From Gracilaria gracilis (lineage: Eukaryota; Rhodophyta; Florideophyceae; Gracilariales; Gracilariaceae): 64,000 nt of DNA. Position 1 is the first letter of the stretch. Every line of letters starts with the position of its first letter. The position numbers and the translations under genes were made by a program. The stretch lies in the NCBI GenBank assembly GCA_030374805.1, contig JARGSG010000036.1, forward strand, positions 1 through 64,000. Reading direction: 5' to 3'. Positions 21,105-33,694 of the stretch are shown in pieces. The notes beneath the pieces were generated by a model. The model was not told the origin of the DNA and did no database searches. It saw only the letters and a program-made list of their open reading frames with translations.

Positions 21105-21869
21105 CTAATAGATTTCTACGCAATCACTCGGTGTACTCGAGTTTCCACAGTCATTCAGTGAAAGATCTATTGTCAACCTGTCTTGGTCAGAAGCCTTCAA
21201 TGGATCACACAAACGTCGCCGCCTCATCTGGGACACGACCTCGCGAAACAAAAGCAAACGAGACCCAGTAGTCTTTCTGGTGCAGAGCTGGTGCAGGACT
21301 GCATCTATGCAGCCTATCATTTCGTCCTTCGCAATTATTGATACCAGTTCGAATTGCAACACCTGTCCATCTTCGTCATGAGAATTTACGATACCGAAAG
21401 TCCCATCAAATCCAAACCGAGGATATTGGGCGGCTTCGTCCAGGAGAATTTTCTCTCCGAAAATTATGGACAAGCCTTTCTGGTCCCGCGTCAAATGGAA
21501 GTCGTCGTTCGATCTTTGATCCTCAACTGACAATATATCAAAGCAGTTTCCAAAGGTGTTGTTCTGCCCAGGACATATACTGCTGAGCAAAGCAGCTAGA
21601 GAGCTTCCCTTGGGATGGATATTTTTGTGGGCATTTCCCCGCAGTCTCTTCACTGTGGAAGGCGAAGGTGCGCAGCCAAACCGCTCTTTAACCTTCTGCA
21701 GCATCATACTGCCACTCAGTAGGTCGTTACGGTCGCAAAGATCTACCACAAAGTTCTTCACCAAGAACGGTGGAGGCGTCATCTCTGGCCATGCGTGAGA
21801 ATGAACCCCAACCCCTACTATAACTGCCCAAGAGAAGAATTTGTCATCTTCACGTTGCTTCATGAACAA
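21105..21869 (-). pseudogene. Mutator-like transposase copy A, catalytic part
   Basis: Homologous to 30.8-31.5 kb. Contains AWPEM, NDLLSGSMMLQKV, APSPSTVKRLRG, the LSIIFGEKILLDEAAQYP segment and FGFDGTFGIV, whose DGTF Asp is the likely first catalytic residue of Mutator-like transposases, then FELVSIIAKDE. The frame ends where the DDE_4-bearing insertion begins. Confidence 0.6.
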
Positions 21870-21878
21870 GTAATGATA

Positions 21879-23250
21879 TTATGCTCCATATTTGGCGTGC
21901 ACCAGACCTGCGGATTTCTGAAGATGTACAAAACGTGTACAGAACCTCGCACGTGTGCTCAACGTGTATGGTGGACAGTCTCCAGTAGTTCTTGGGCTTC
22001 CTGGAAAAACGCCCATCTTCGCCATTGCGATCATTTCATTAACCATATCTTGATTGGCGCCCTGCAAATGAGAAGGAATCTTAACAAGAAAACATTTCTT
22101 GGGATCCCTTACACCTTCCTTTCCAAACTGACAACACCCTATGAAGTCGGGAAGCTTAGAACTCGCAACAGATCCGCTCTTCTCCAGGTTATATCTCATC
22201 TTTCCAACCTTGAACACCCAGTTTGGGCTTCGACGTTGAGGTTCGGCCGCGTGTTGGAGCATTTCCAATTGATCCAAACTAGACACGAATGAATCGTTGC
22301 TTGCAGATCAGAGGGAAGGCGTTCTGCGCGAATAAAAATACTTGGTGAGCAAGGCTTTTCTCATAATCAACTGCTTCACTTCGTTTTCTCACCAACGCTT
22401 CTGTCTTATTACTCCATCTAACACAAATGTATGCTTCATACAAATGGCGTGGACAATTATTTGGCTCAGCTTGGGAATCTCTATACATGTTTGGTTCTGT
22501 TGTATGGCATAACCCGGAAAATGTGTGAGAACGTTTTCCTAGGTTATCATTTATCCGAGACGCTGGAATTAAAATTTGACGTTTTGCAAGGTTCTGAACT
22601 GCTCTTCAAATGTGCATCATTTGCACCTCCTGTACAACTTTGCAGTGAATGAAGTTCGCCAGACTGAGTTCCACAATTTCCTACAGCGGCAATGGAACGG
22701 GGGTCCAGCTTCCTTAAGCTTTCATTACCACTCCAGATACCATCATGTCCTCTCTTACATACATTAAGGCTAGTGCTACAAAACTTAATTCCTGAAAACT
22801 GAATGTTCGCCTCATTACTCGAATCTTGTTTCCAAGAATATTTATAGTTGAATCCTTTGAAACCTTCGAACGCATTGAGTACTGAGAAAATTCAATGAAT
22901 GTATCAGCTTGCAAACCATACCCTTCCAAATTCACAAAAGAAGCAAACCCGTCAGGTGAAACTGGCAGATACTGTGGCTTCTTTTGGAAAACACGGCAAT
23001 GTCGAGCAGAAATATTCCGAGTTATCTGAAACAAATCGTTCTTCTTCTAGAACAGTATTACTCCACAGGGGTCACTTTCAAGTTGCTGAGAAGCAGACGT
23101 GAGGTTGGCGGAACTGTCATCACTGCACAAGACATTCACGACCTCCATTTCTTTCTTAGCTTTTCTAGGGGGTTCTCACGAAGATCTTGCTCTCGAGGAA
23201 ATGAGCAGATCTGCGTCTCGTGTTGTAATCAACGGGAATGAAGGCTCCAA
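21879..23250 (-). pseudogene. Mutator-like transposase copy A, N-terminal part
   Basis: A chain of minus-strand pieces in differing frames matches the N-terminal third of copy B: SSKLPDFIGCCQFGKEG, VRDPKKCFLVKIPSHLQGAN, DYEKSLAHQVFLFAQNAFPL, and FVNLEGYGL with KVSKDSTINILGNKI. No DNA-binding finger is recognised. Many frameshifts; not functional. Confidence 0.55.
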
Positions 23251-24840
23251 TTGATCCGCATTTCTGTACAACCCTTACAAACGGCCCAAATTAACGTTAC
23301 AATTCTTTTATTGACAACCTACACGGTTGTGAACCGACCGTTACGAAAACGCCGGGAACCATTGGGGTTTTCCGTGAAGGTTGGCATTAAATGATTGTGT
23401 AATCGCCGTTACTTTAACCTCGAAAGAGATCAATCACAAACTGGGATCAACATAAATAACGCCCCCCTAGTCTCGAATTAAATGGCAGACCAAAACATTA
23501 GGTTTGATACCATGAACTGGCGCATGGTTATGGGTTGGAAACCATATAATGACCAAACCAGTTCATGAACCACTTTAATGAATAATTACGCTAAGATTAC
23601 GCCCGGCGTCTCGTATCTCAATATCGTATGCGCTTCAACTTTTCGTTCAAGCATAACGTATTGGGGGTTTTACCATTCCTATACATATTTTTAAATAACG
23701 ACTGTGAAAAGTTTAAATAAATATTTCATATACCTCAACGAACAAAAATAGATTGTCGGATCTGAATCATATCTAAAAGTTCGTAAAAGCTGCACATGTT
23801 ATATATTTCTAGAAGTAGAAAATAAAATTGATTCTTTCAAAGCCAAGGACTGTTTTTTAGTACGAATGTGTATGTTGGTGTTACGAAAAGTGTGTTTTGT
23901 TTTTCTCAACATTAAGATATCGGTATTTTATAAATTAAAACGAACATTTATGATGAACTTTAAAATTTTTCAAATTCTTGATGACACATATTTTAATTAC
24001 TAATAGTGTAATGTGTAATAGTACTTTCAATTACTAAGGACAAAATTATTATGATGTGTCAAATAGAAGTTTTACTGTTTTAGATGGCTGGAAAGTGTAA
24101 ATAAGTAGGGAATTGGTGGAGGGTATAAGATTGTTGTTTGGGTGGGTTAAAAATATTGACAAATATTTGGAACTGGCATATGACAACATGTTTTATGTTT
24201 TATTTTCAACAGATGTAACAATGTATGTTTTGATAACAAATTATCTTTTTGTAATATTTCAGACTGTAAAATGTCCTAATTATTCGTAAAAATAGAAATA
24301 TAGAGTTGACAATATTTTCTGATGAAAAGTAAGAGCTAAAAAAGTTTACTCATACATATTTGTTTCAGGTACTAATTGTGTTGGTTGTTTTTATGTTGTT
24401 GGCAGCTTAATTTTGCTACATATACTGTAATGATGTAAGAATGTAATTTTAATTACAACACTGATTCTGAAAATGAAATTGGCCTCCTTGAAAATTTTTA
24501 GTTTTCACATTTACAGTGCTTGGGTAGTACTGACCTTCTTGGTCCTTCTAGCTATATTGGGTAAAGGGAAGGTAAAGCTTTTTTCGAACAGCAACGAAAG
24601 TTTAGAATATATTTCACCCTACAGAAGGCGCCAAATTATAAAACTGACATCACTGAAAGCGCCACGTCTCAGTGAATGAGTGGTCAAATTTTCAAGCAAA
24701 ACAGAGCTAAACTGACACCAAGATTAGGGCAACAGTGCAGCACTCGCCTCGCACGCAAACGACGAAAAAGATCGAACACACACGGTGCATTGGCCCTGCA
24801 AAAAACGTTTTATTTGAAACTTGCACAGCGCTCCACGTCA
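23251..24840. other. AT-rich intergenic DNA
   Basis: Mostly AT-rich from about 23.6 to 24.6 kb with no convincing frame. A short palindromic segment near 23505-23570 contains CATGAACTGGCGCATGGTTA and CCAGTTCATGAAC, giving an inverted CATGAACTGG pair. No terminal repeat of a mobile element was identified. Confidence 0.5.
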
Positions 24841-26568
24841 TCAGAACCTCTGCTTCCTAGCAGCGGTTCGGCGACGAGCAATCGCGCGTCGCAGCCCCAT
24901 AGGGCGCTGCCGCACCCTAAAACGCTCTACGAACATCCTCGCCAAGAGAGCGCGCACACGCATACGATCAGAGTTGAAGGCCTGTGTGGCCTTCAGCTGC
25001 ACTTGGAGACGAGCGTCTGCTGCAGACGCTCGGGCAAGTTGCTTGCGCTGCTCTTCGGCCTTGCGCGCCACGTCTGCAGCTTGCTTCGACCTAGCAAGTT
25101 ACATGACATAGTTCGCTGTCATCTCGCACCCGTTAGTTGTATCTACATAGCCGCAATCCAGCAGAGTAGCGTCCTCTTCCAGCACTCTGTCCTTATACTC
25201 CGCCCAGCGTTGCTGAAATAAAACCTGCAGTTCGTCTACTGTCAGCTTTTTCTTCAGAGTCACAGTTGCCGGTCGTGGCACACTCAGCAAACGCTCAGGT
25301 GCCAATGGCCATAGACGACTGCGCCAAAAACCAGCTTTGATGGTCTCCCTAGTAAACGAAGCATTATAAGCTTCCCTTATCAGCGCCATTAGCGCGAATA
25401 AATCAACGTTGTGGTCTCGATCACTAAGAGTGACCTCAGCGCTCACTCGGTTCAAATGCGACTTAAACGACGAAAAGGTGACGCCATTTAGTGACTGTGT
25501 CTTCCCTGACGTACGTGCCGGTAATGCATAGACACCTATACTACTCCTGTAGAACAATTTAAAAACTTCCAAAGACAAATGCGCTCTTTAAGCGTCGTAA
25601 ACGAGCAGCACCTTGCGCCCTCCGGCTGTCAAATCAGCGGTATACTGAGCAAATTTAGCTCCCCAAGAGGTTAAATTGGCACTGTCCACCTCACCATTTT
25701 CATGTCTCGTAGCAATGACGGCTTCACGGGACAGTTTTACGACGGGGGTATCTTCCACTGCGACTCCGTTTCGGAGAACAGTACTGTAGGGAATCCTGTT
25801 TCCTTTCACAACCGCAAGCAGAGGCCCAGTCTCTCCCGTTGCACTGACGACCGGCATGAGAGTAATACGATTCTTGTAACCATACTCATTCATAACCATA
25901 TCCTTGGGGCCCTGTCGGGGAAACAACCGTCGCAAGGAAGTCACTCCACTAATATACTGGTCCGGAGTCACCCCAACTTCATCCAGATTGAACACTCTAG
26001 ACGCATCAATGTCATTCTCAGTCACAATTTTTTGCAATGTAGCAAAGTGATGTGTCAGTGTGTCGGCATTCACCACGCAAAATCGCTTTTTTTCTTGTGC
26101 CAGAAGCCGAGAGGAAGACAACTTGTTCCTGTGCCTTTTTCGAAAGCTGCGTATAACATAGTCACTTATTGACGTAGGGTTAAACGGTAGTGAACTGCGT
26201 CGCTCATGCGTCATATGGTCACAAGTAATAAGAATGGCTTCACGCAGATGATGATTGGTTAGCGGCGTTCCTTGTGAAGCATACTGTAATAACAAAGAAA
26301 CGATAGAGTCCTCCTCTGCGTCCGTAAGACCTCGACGTCGTCCCACAGTGGCGTTCTTGTAGTTGTTCTGGCGGTAGTGCAATGTAGATATTGGTACTTT
26401 GAACCGCTTTGCTGCGGTTCGGTAATGATCACCATTTGAGATGGAGATAAGAGCCAGAGAGATGGCTGTCTCGCGAGCGTCGCCGGTTCTAGCAGCCATT
26501 GGTGGAAGATAGCCGTTAGGGAGACTACTGAACGGATGGATGTCTTCTTTGGCTGACAAGAATTGCAT
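24841..26568 (-). pseudogene. Pogo-like (DDE_1) transposase, two in-frame stops
   Basis: A single frame runs the whole length with TAA at 25588-25590 and again at 25099-25101. Residues 49-66 form a psq-type helix-turn-helix (RTAAKRFKVPISTLHYR), followed by a CENP-B-like region, Asp196 in NLDEVGVTP and Asp325 in LLVYDA. After the first stop come YALPARTSGKTQSLNG and FKSHL; pogo relatives have QPLD there, so the third catalytic Asp is Asn. After the second stop a basic Ala/Arg/Gln-rich coiled-coil tail follows. Pogo/jerky elements move by cut and paste. This copy is doubly dead. Confidence 0.8.
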
Positions 26569-27118
26569 ATGATTGCATCATATGATGTTGAATCTGTATG
26601 AAAAGCGCGCTATTTGTTTTTGAAACTGCACTGAGACAAATGATCAGATTGGTTTTAAAATTTATCCACAAAGTTTGGAGACATTTGGAAAAAAAGTTAG
26701 AAGTTCTCTGATTCAGAGCAGTATGTTGCATTTTATGTGCAATTTAAGCGTTCAAGAATTTTCTTCATGTTCAAAGAAAGGGGCACCCCCCCTTTAGATG
26801 ATATTTGGATATAGGGTCTGGGTGATATCCTATATCGATTGGTAACAGATTTGTACACGTGTGATCCTCGCCACCAAGCGATAAGCGTGTTATCGCAGGG
26901 CAACTCGTGGAAATTTCTGATCCCTTGTAGCCCATGCGATAATCCTTACATAACAATCAACACTTCTCAAAGCAGACGCAGCAAATCACCGAGCACTTGG
27001 AACTAGCTAGACGGTCTCGGTGGGTTAGTTTCCAAGCTGCCTGAAACGCTCCATGTATGCATCCTATAACGAGGACTAGGAAATACGTGCACGAGATCTG
27101 GCTGGGCTGTTTGGAGGA
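26569..27118. other. Intergenic, nothing recognised
   Basis: About 550 bp between the pogo-like and Uma2-like genes. No domain, no strong repeat. A weak inverted pair, ATATGATTGCATCATATGAT near 26567-26586, is present just upstream of the transposase start. Confidence 0.5.
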
Positions 27119-27361
27119 CTAGAACTGTTGCTGCCGACAGAAAGCCCAGCTTCTCACAACTTGCTTTTCAGACTTTGCTTTTTTTCTTTTCAGTTTTTTC
27201 GCGCGGTGGTTTGTGTCAATTATCGCTCGCTCTGCACTTGCCAGGCGAGCATTCTCCAAGTTTACGTTTCCTTCAACAATGCCTTGGGCATGGGGTGGGC
27301 GGAGGAGCTCGTCAACTTTCAAGTCGCCAAAAAACGGTACTGTGAAAGATCTTCCGGGATA
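27119..27361 (-). pseudogene. C-terminal continuation of the Uma2-like frame
   Basis: In the same frame beyond the TAA: YPGRSFTVPFFGDLKVDELL, which resembles the conserved end of Uma2 proteins (pro-rich 'fpgl-x-l-vd-ll' segment), then a basic coil rich in Arg/Lys. This shows the stop is inside the ancestral gene rather than at its end. Confidence 0.55.
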
Positions 27362-27364
27362 TTA

Positions 27365-28183
27365 AATTCGCCAATTATACTTCCCAGCGCGAAGTGTACC
27401 TAGGTAAACTTTGGGCGCATGTGTAAATTGATTGTTATGCGAAGTATCGCGATCTATAATCATATAAGATTTAACTCCGGCATGTGCGTAGTCTGTCTTC
27501 TTTTCGGACAAGTCTGTAGATCGATTGTTGCTAGTAATCTCAACAACAAGTTCCGGTGGTTGGCTGAGCGGGTAATGCACGCGATCGGAGCGGGGGCTTC
27601 TTCTTGCGGCTTGATCATCGCTTTGCGGAACTCCTACAGCGATGTGTGGACGACGCTCTCTTCTCATTGTTGATACTGTTATGTCACTACACGAGGGGCG
27701 AGCACGAAAACGAGTGCGCATGTGATGCATACTACTACGCACAGTAGAAGTCCTGTAGAAAGGTATTGCGACCGCAGGTTCTTTCAAGGCGATAATTTCA
27801 CGTTGTCCGCGCCGATGGTGTTCACTGAATAAGTGGATAAGATAAACTATAATTTTGTTATGTACTCGGTCGCTTATCACATGTGACACAAGCACACCGT
27901 CGACAAAATCATATACACCGTAGTCGGAATGCTGTATTGGGATGTATTGTTCAAAAGAAGCAGGAAGCAGATGCAAGCTTCCGTAAATCTCAAAGAACTG
28001 TGACGGAGCGGATTCACAATTAGCAGATGCAATGCAAAACTGTTCTTTCGACGACGCGGAAACAGTAAGCGACTCTGTTTGGGAGACGGTTTCCAGAATG
28101 GGAGTAAGCAGATGACTGCATGTGAGCTCGGGAGGGTCATCTACCGAGTGCTGAGGCGATGAGAACTCCATGTTAAGGGTCAA
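27365..28183 (-). CDS. Uma2-like (DUF820) PD-(D/E)XK endonuclease domain protein
   Basis: Predicted nuclease of a family very common in cyanobacteria and other bacteria. Residues 84-100 (QHSDYGVYDFVDGVLVSH) match the family start; RPSCSDITV gives the candidate Asp167; PPELVVEITSNN gives Glu215; the Lys pair at 228-229 and DYAHAGVKSYMIID complete the motif set. In place of the usual PD the copy reads SD. The frame is stopped by TAA at 27362-27364, but the same frame continues with the expected C-terminal segment. Found in a eukaryotic transposon cluster, so horizontal transfer or use by a mobile element is possible; native function is unknown for most Uma2 proteins. Confidence 0.65.
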
Positions 28184-29565
28184 GAGGGAGGGTCACTGCA
28201 CCTTACCGCGCTCAAGGAGACAAGTGGAACAAGAAACAGAGAGCATGCTACAAAGTGTGATTAGTAAGATAAGGGGTTAGTATGTGTGGGTGCGCGCGAC
28301 GTCGGTTACGTGTGGCCGTGCGCGCGTGTCGCCGTGTCGGCGCCTCGCTTTGGCGCGTTGGCGCGCAAACACGAACGTGATCTTATCCCTTGTCGGGTTG
28401 AAATGGAATACATTCACTGAAGCTCAAGTTGCCAGCAAGGCATGAGCAACAGACACCTTGAACTATGGTTGCTTTTATGAAAAACGCATGTGGAATACAA
28501 AACTTTGCGTGTGAGCGATACTGAAAGCGGGAGATATAGGATGTGGGATGGAACCTATACCCAACTACATAAGAACCCAAAAAGTTGAGTGGCACCCAAA
28601 ATTACAAAATCTTCTGTAAACTGATACACTTACAGTTCCATTCAAGCTGGGCATAAAACATCTTTTGGTGCATACCACAATGCACCATCAACCAAGTTCT
28701 ATTACAAGAAACAGCACCATAGTTACAAGAAACAGAACATCGAAATAAAATAGAAGCTGCCAAAAGTGATTTACATACTCATTCATTACATGCAAAAACC
28801 AAAACTTGAATTCTTCAAGGAATTACAAATTAAAATAGCACCATAAAAGAACTATATACGTCCTCTTCTTGGAAAATACACTTTTGTACACATAATGTGT
28901 ACATGTCCCAAACTTTTCTTTTTTATGCTCCTGAAACAGAATGTTACGTTTGTTACAACAAAAACATAATATTGTTCTCATTTTCATACTCTTGGCAAAA
29001 ATAATATGTAATAATTGCTTCTTGCGTATATATATGTCCAATTTTTATAATGGAAAATACATTTTTCTATTATGCGTAATACTTTCATTTCGATTCATTT
29101 CTCGTCATAGTACCCAAACAAGTCTGGCTTTTATAAAATTACAATCTTCAATGTACGCAAACTACTTTTAGCAATGGATAAAATAATAAATCTCTTAAAT
29201 TTATGAAAAACATACAAAAGTTGACAGCATACTTACATTTTGTATTAAAAAAATTCTTTGACAGAACTTGGTTTATCTTCTTTCTGAAAATATGAATATT
29301 AACGATACGGTGTACAGACTTTTTTGTGCATCAAAGAAATGCATGATTCGTTTTGTTCTCGTCTACTTGTACTAAGTACTATTGCAAGTAAAAAAAATTG
29401 TAAGTGAATGAGGGGGAGCCATTAGAGAAAAATTCAAAACAGAAAGAATAGGTCACGGTTCATATTTTTCAATAAATTTCAACCCAAGCTTGTAACGGAT
29501 AGTTTGGCGAATAGATCCAAGTTCACTGCGACGCTACGTGGTTGAGCTAGAAGTCACATGTTCGT
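28184..29565. other. Intergenic with a GC island then AT-rich DNA
   Basis: A short GCGCGC-rich island lies at about 28290-28380, just upstream of the Uma2-like start, and could hold its promoter (inference). From 28.6 to 29.5 kb the DNA is AT-rich with no supported gene. Confidence 0.5.
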
Positions 29566-32299
29566 ATGAACCGAGTAGTAGTCTCGTATCCTTCTTTCGT
29601 TCAAGAATTGCTTTCCAGAACTGAGTCCATGATCATTTCTGCCGCCGAGTGTGAGATTATGGATATTTCAAGTTTGCTTTCAACCCAAAGAGCTTCTCTG
29701 CCTGGACAACACGAGAAAGCTGCTATACTTTTTGATATTAAGGACGGCTACATATCCGAGCCGCCGAATCTCATGTTTTCGATAAACCGCCTCCCTATCA
29801 CCCTAGATCAGAAAAAGGCTTTGTTTCCTTTCTGAACTTAAAGGGTTTCGGTTTAACGGAAGAGCTCTTTTTACAAAGCTGTCCATATTCTCTTCGCGCG
29901 AAGGTCACCAGAAGTTCAACTGTGTTTCTACTTGGAAATAAGATTCCGGTGAAGAGGAAAACTGTTACCTGTTCTGGTATTAAGTGCTGTGCATCAAGGG
30001 TCGATCATTGTCGAGAAGTTCATGATGGTGTTTGGAATGGATCACGATGTTACGCAAAGAATCAGACCCGGGAATATCAACATTTCCCTTCTCTGTCAAG
30101 CTCTCTTGCATATACTTCTAGGTCGAGTCATTATTTCAGCCGTGAGACTGTACTGAGTTGTTCTGAGAAGAATAGAACTAATCTATTACCACAGTTCATA
30201 CAGACACCTGAAAAACATAATTATGGGAATCTATTGTCTGGCACACGGAACTCGGTCGGATTACAATGTGAAACAGACCAATCCGCTTCCTTTGAAAATG
30301 ACGGAATTGATTACGAAGAAAGTCTTGCGAAACAAGTCTTCTTCTTTGGACAAAATGCGTTTCCTCTCTTCTGCAAACATTTTCATTTCCCATTGCCAGT
30401 TTAGATCAGCTTTCATAGCTGCGACAAGTAACAGATCCGCAACACCGGATTCCGAACTGGAAGTTCTGTGTAGGAAAGAAGAAATTTGAACTCAATGATT
30501 CCGGTTCGGTTGCTTGTTCGAAGCTTCCTGATTTCATTGGTTTTTGTGACTTCGGAAAAGAGGGTATGAGAGATCCAAAGAAGTGTTCTCTAGTCAGAAT
30601 TCCACCACATCTTCAGGGGGCAAACCCAGATATTATGAATAAAATGATAGCTATGGCGCAGAGGGGGATTTTTCCAGTAAGCACGCGCAATAAGCCGAAA
30701 ATGACAGCCATATCCGTTAAATTCCAGAGCAGGGTATTGCAGAAGCCCGATTCATCCCCAGGAATCTCCGCAACTAGTGCAATTGAAATGCGATGTGGAG
30801 TACCATTACTTTCTTCTCAAAGAGAATGAGAGATCTGACATTTTGTCGTGGGCAATTGTTGTGGGTATCGGATCTCACCGACACACCTGGCCAGTTATAA
30901 AGCCACCTCTCACAATGGTCGAAAACTATGTCACGGATCTCTGCACCGAAAATGATGTACTATCAGTATCAGCCATACTACGGAAAGTTGAACAAAAATT
31001 CGGAACTGCTCCATCGCCGTCTACTATCAAAACGTTAAGGAGAAGGTTTAAAAATGGGCCTGGTATGACTCCTGGTCACTCACATGAAGCCATCGTTCAT
31101 ACATTGAAAGCACAGAAAAATTTCGGACAGGCTACAGACTCATATCTTCTTTCAGTTCATGACAATAGAATGAACGATAGCTTTCTTCCTACCACAGACC
31201 AAAAAGAATTGTCTATTATCTTTGGAAAATCCCGTTTACTGGACAAATCTATGACCTTCTCCAGGTATGGATGTGATGGAACCTTTGGAATCATCAGCGC
31301 TCACGATGAGAAAGAGAATCTTCTGAAGTTTGAACTGGTTTCAATGATCTGCAAAGATGAAACTACTGGTCGTATATACTCGGACATGCATCAGTTCACA
31401 ACCAGGAAAACCACAGCAGCTCCGTCTCTTCCCTCTGATGAATTCATTAAGCAACTTCGTGCCCGTGTTTATGCGATCCTCTTTCCACAAGAGGCAGGAA
31501 CCGACTAACTATGGCAACAGACTTTGAAACGACATATGCCTATAGTCTAGGTCTAAGTCTGAAAGACAATTTTATTTCAGGATCAGTTGTGGACTATGTC
31601 AAAACTGTCGTTGTTAGATGTGACGTTCACGCAAACAGATGCGTACTATAGAAATGCGAAATTACCCACCAAAGAGAACTATTTGATTGGGCTGTTGGGA
31701 CTCGAAGTGTTTCATCTGAAGAAGAATGCCAACAAGCACTGAACTTCATGCGCGGGATGGGTTCTAAATGGGAATCATTTGCAAATTGGTTGGTTCAAAA
31801 CAGGTGCGCGTACATACTATAGTTCCAACGACACCATTGCACTATACCTCTGGTCGAAAGACATCGAGCCTTTTTCTTCGACACAAACCCAAACGAAGCT
31901 TATCATAACAGGATCAAATCACTTCCAGGATTTGCAGTCAGTCATGGGCGAGGACTCAAAATTCTTGATGCCTTGCAGCTCTTGCGAGAACTCGACCACA
32001 CTGACGCAGAAAATATAGGCAAGAACTGTCCTTTGAAAGGTTTTCAGATACTTTCTACCCCAGAATGGAAACGAACTCAGTCGAAGGCTAGAAAAGGAAG
32101 TTTGGTGGAAGTAATTGAGATTGATGATCAGTCAGTCCCTGCATGCCAACCCAAGAAAGCAAAGAAGAATTCGAAGGCTTCTGGAAGCAAAAGCAGAAGT
32201 ACGAAACAGGATAAAACAATTGATATGCTGAATTCAAGAATTGGGAAGCTGGAGAGCATGATCGAGAAGTTACTCGAAGAAAAGGCTTTGCAACGGTAA
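29566..32299 (+). pseudogene. Mutator-like transposase copy B
   Basis: Plus-strand copy of the same family as copy A, complete in extent but broken. N-terminal part: FLNLKGFGL, STVFLLGNKI, QVFFFGQNAFPLFCK. Middle: ACSKLPDFIGFCDFGKEG, MRDPKKCSLVRIPPHLQGAN. Catalytic part: APSPSTIKTLRRR and GCDGTFGII with Asp167 of that piece as candidate, FELVSMICKDETTGRI. C-terminal part: CDVHANRCVL, FFFDTNPNEAYHNRIKS, ending in a Lys/Ser-rich nuclear-signal-like stretch and a short coiled coil. TAG replaces Glu and Trp of copy A. Copies A and B point away from each other with about 6 kb between. Confidence 0.6.
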
Positions 32300-33694
32300 T
32301 TAACGTTTAAATATCTTGCAAGCACGAATGTCCAACTGGTAATCATATAACATAAAGGTTTTATGGTATATTCACAGCCACTTAGTAATGAAATGGTCAA
32401 AGAACTTTTAGGTATTTGGCTTTGAAAAGAAAGAACGAAAAGCATAACTTTCTAGTTAAACAGAAAAACCTAGAAACTAGTAAAGTATATCGTACAAAAG
32501 TATCTCAAGCTATTAAAAGTTTCTATGACGTCAGACTAAATTATATATCTGTCTTTTACGTTAGAAACTGAAATATTGATGTGATTCATTGCAAAAATGA
32601 ACTCGGTTCTGGTTGCAAAAGTGCCATGGGATATATGTAAATATATTTTGTATCGATGGGTAGCAACTGTGGAGAAATAAACGGAATAAAGAAGGTGCGT
32701 AGTTCTTTTGGAGTAATACCTACATAATGTATTCGACCTTCTAAGAGAACTTCCTGATGCGATTACATTTCTTCATACAAATTTATGTGACGGCTTCAAG
32801 TAGCCGGTTGCACAGTAATTGCCGCTGCGTATCAAATCAGCTATAAGTATACGCATTCAGAAGAATAGAATTGGTTGTACAGTGTTATTGAGAAGAGAAA
32901 GTTTTTTTGGTCGTGTGTACACTGTTCACATGTAATGTTTTCGATCAGTTTACTTCTTACGTATTGAAGTGAGATATATAGAAGTATTTAGTGTCTTCTT
33001 ATGAAAGAGGTAAATATGAAAGTGATATGTCGGTAGTATGTACGCATCGATGCACAATAACGAAATACCCTAGGTGACTAGTTCATTTGCATTAGTAGCT
33101 ACAGAGTTTTCATTCAGAGTTTTCATTCAGAGTTTTCATTTCGTTTCGACATTATCCCATAATAACAGTATATTTCTACAACTCATCTCGTTGTGAAGTT
33201 CTCAAATATTGTTTTACACAATTATTACTACTGAGAATTTCATGGTGTATTGAAATATGCCATGACAGGAAAGGAAATAAATATATATTTTCGGAAGGAT
33301 AAAACCTGTGGCTTTCGCCTAGCCTTGGTTCGTATGTAATTTGTTCCAAAACATTCGGTGTTACGTATTAGAAGAGCATATGTACAAGTATGACAAAATG
33401 CATCGTCACAGGCATACAAATCAGCCAATATAGTATGTTTGGCAAGATTATTTCATAAACAAATCTCTCATAAGTAGGTATAGACCGAATTCAACCTTTA
33501 TTAAGATATTGAAATTAGCATACTTGAATTTTCAAATGTTCGGAATTGCTGTTTCTACCATTTTTTCCAATAATTTGGACATATTTCGGTAGCCCATTTC
33601 ATATTTTAAACCTTTTCCCCCCGACTGACCACTGCCTACTTTTCTCGGCCTCGCCTTCACAGCGAGCTCGTCTTCGTCTTCCTCGAGCACTACG
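32300..33694. other. AT-rich intergenic DNA
   Basis: No supported gene. Three tandem CATTCAGAGTTTT units lie at about 33100-33141. Confidence 0.55.

Noticed and set aside
30196..30489. Short alternative frames within Mutator-like copy B
   Set aside because: Alignment with copy A fixes the true frame; the others are shadows.
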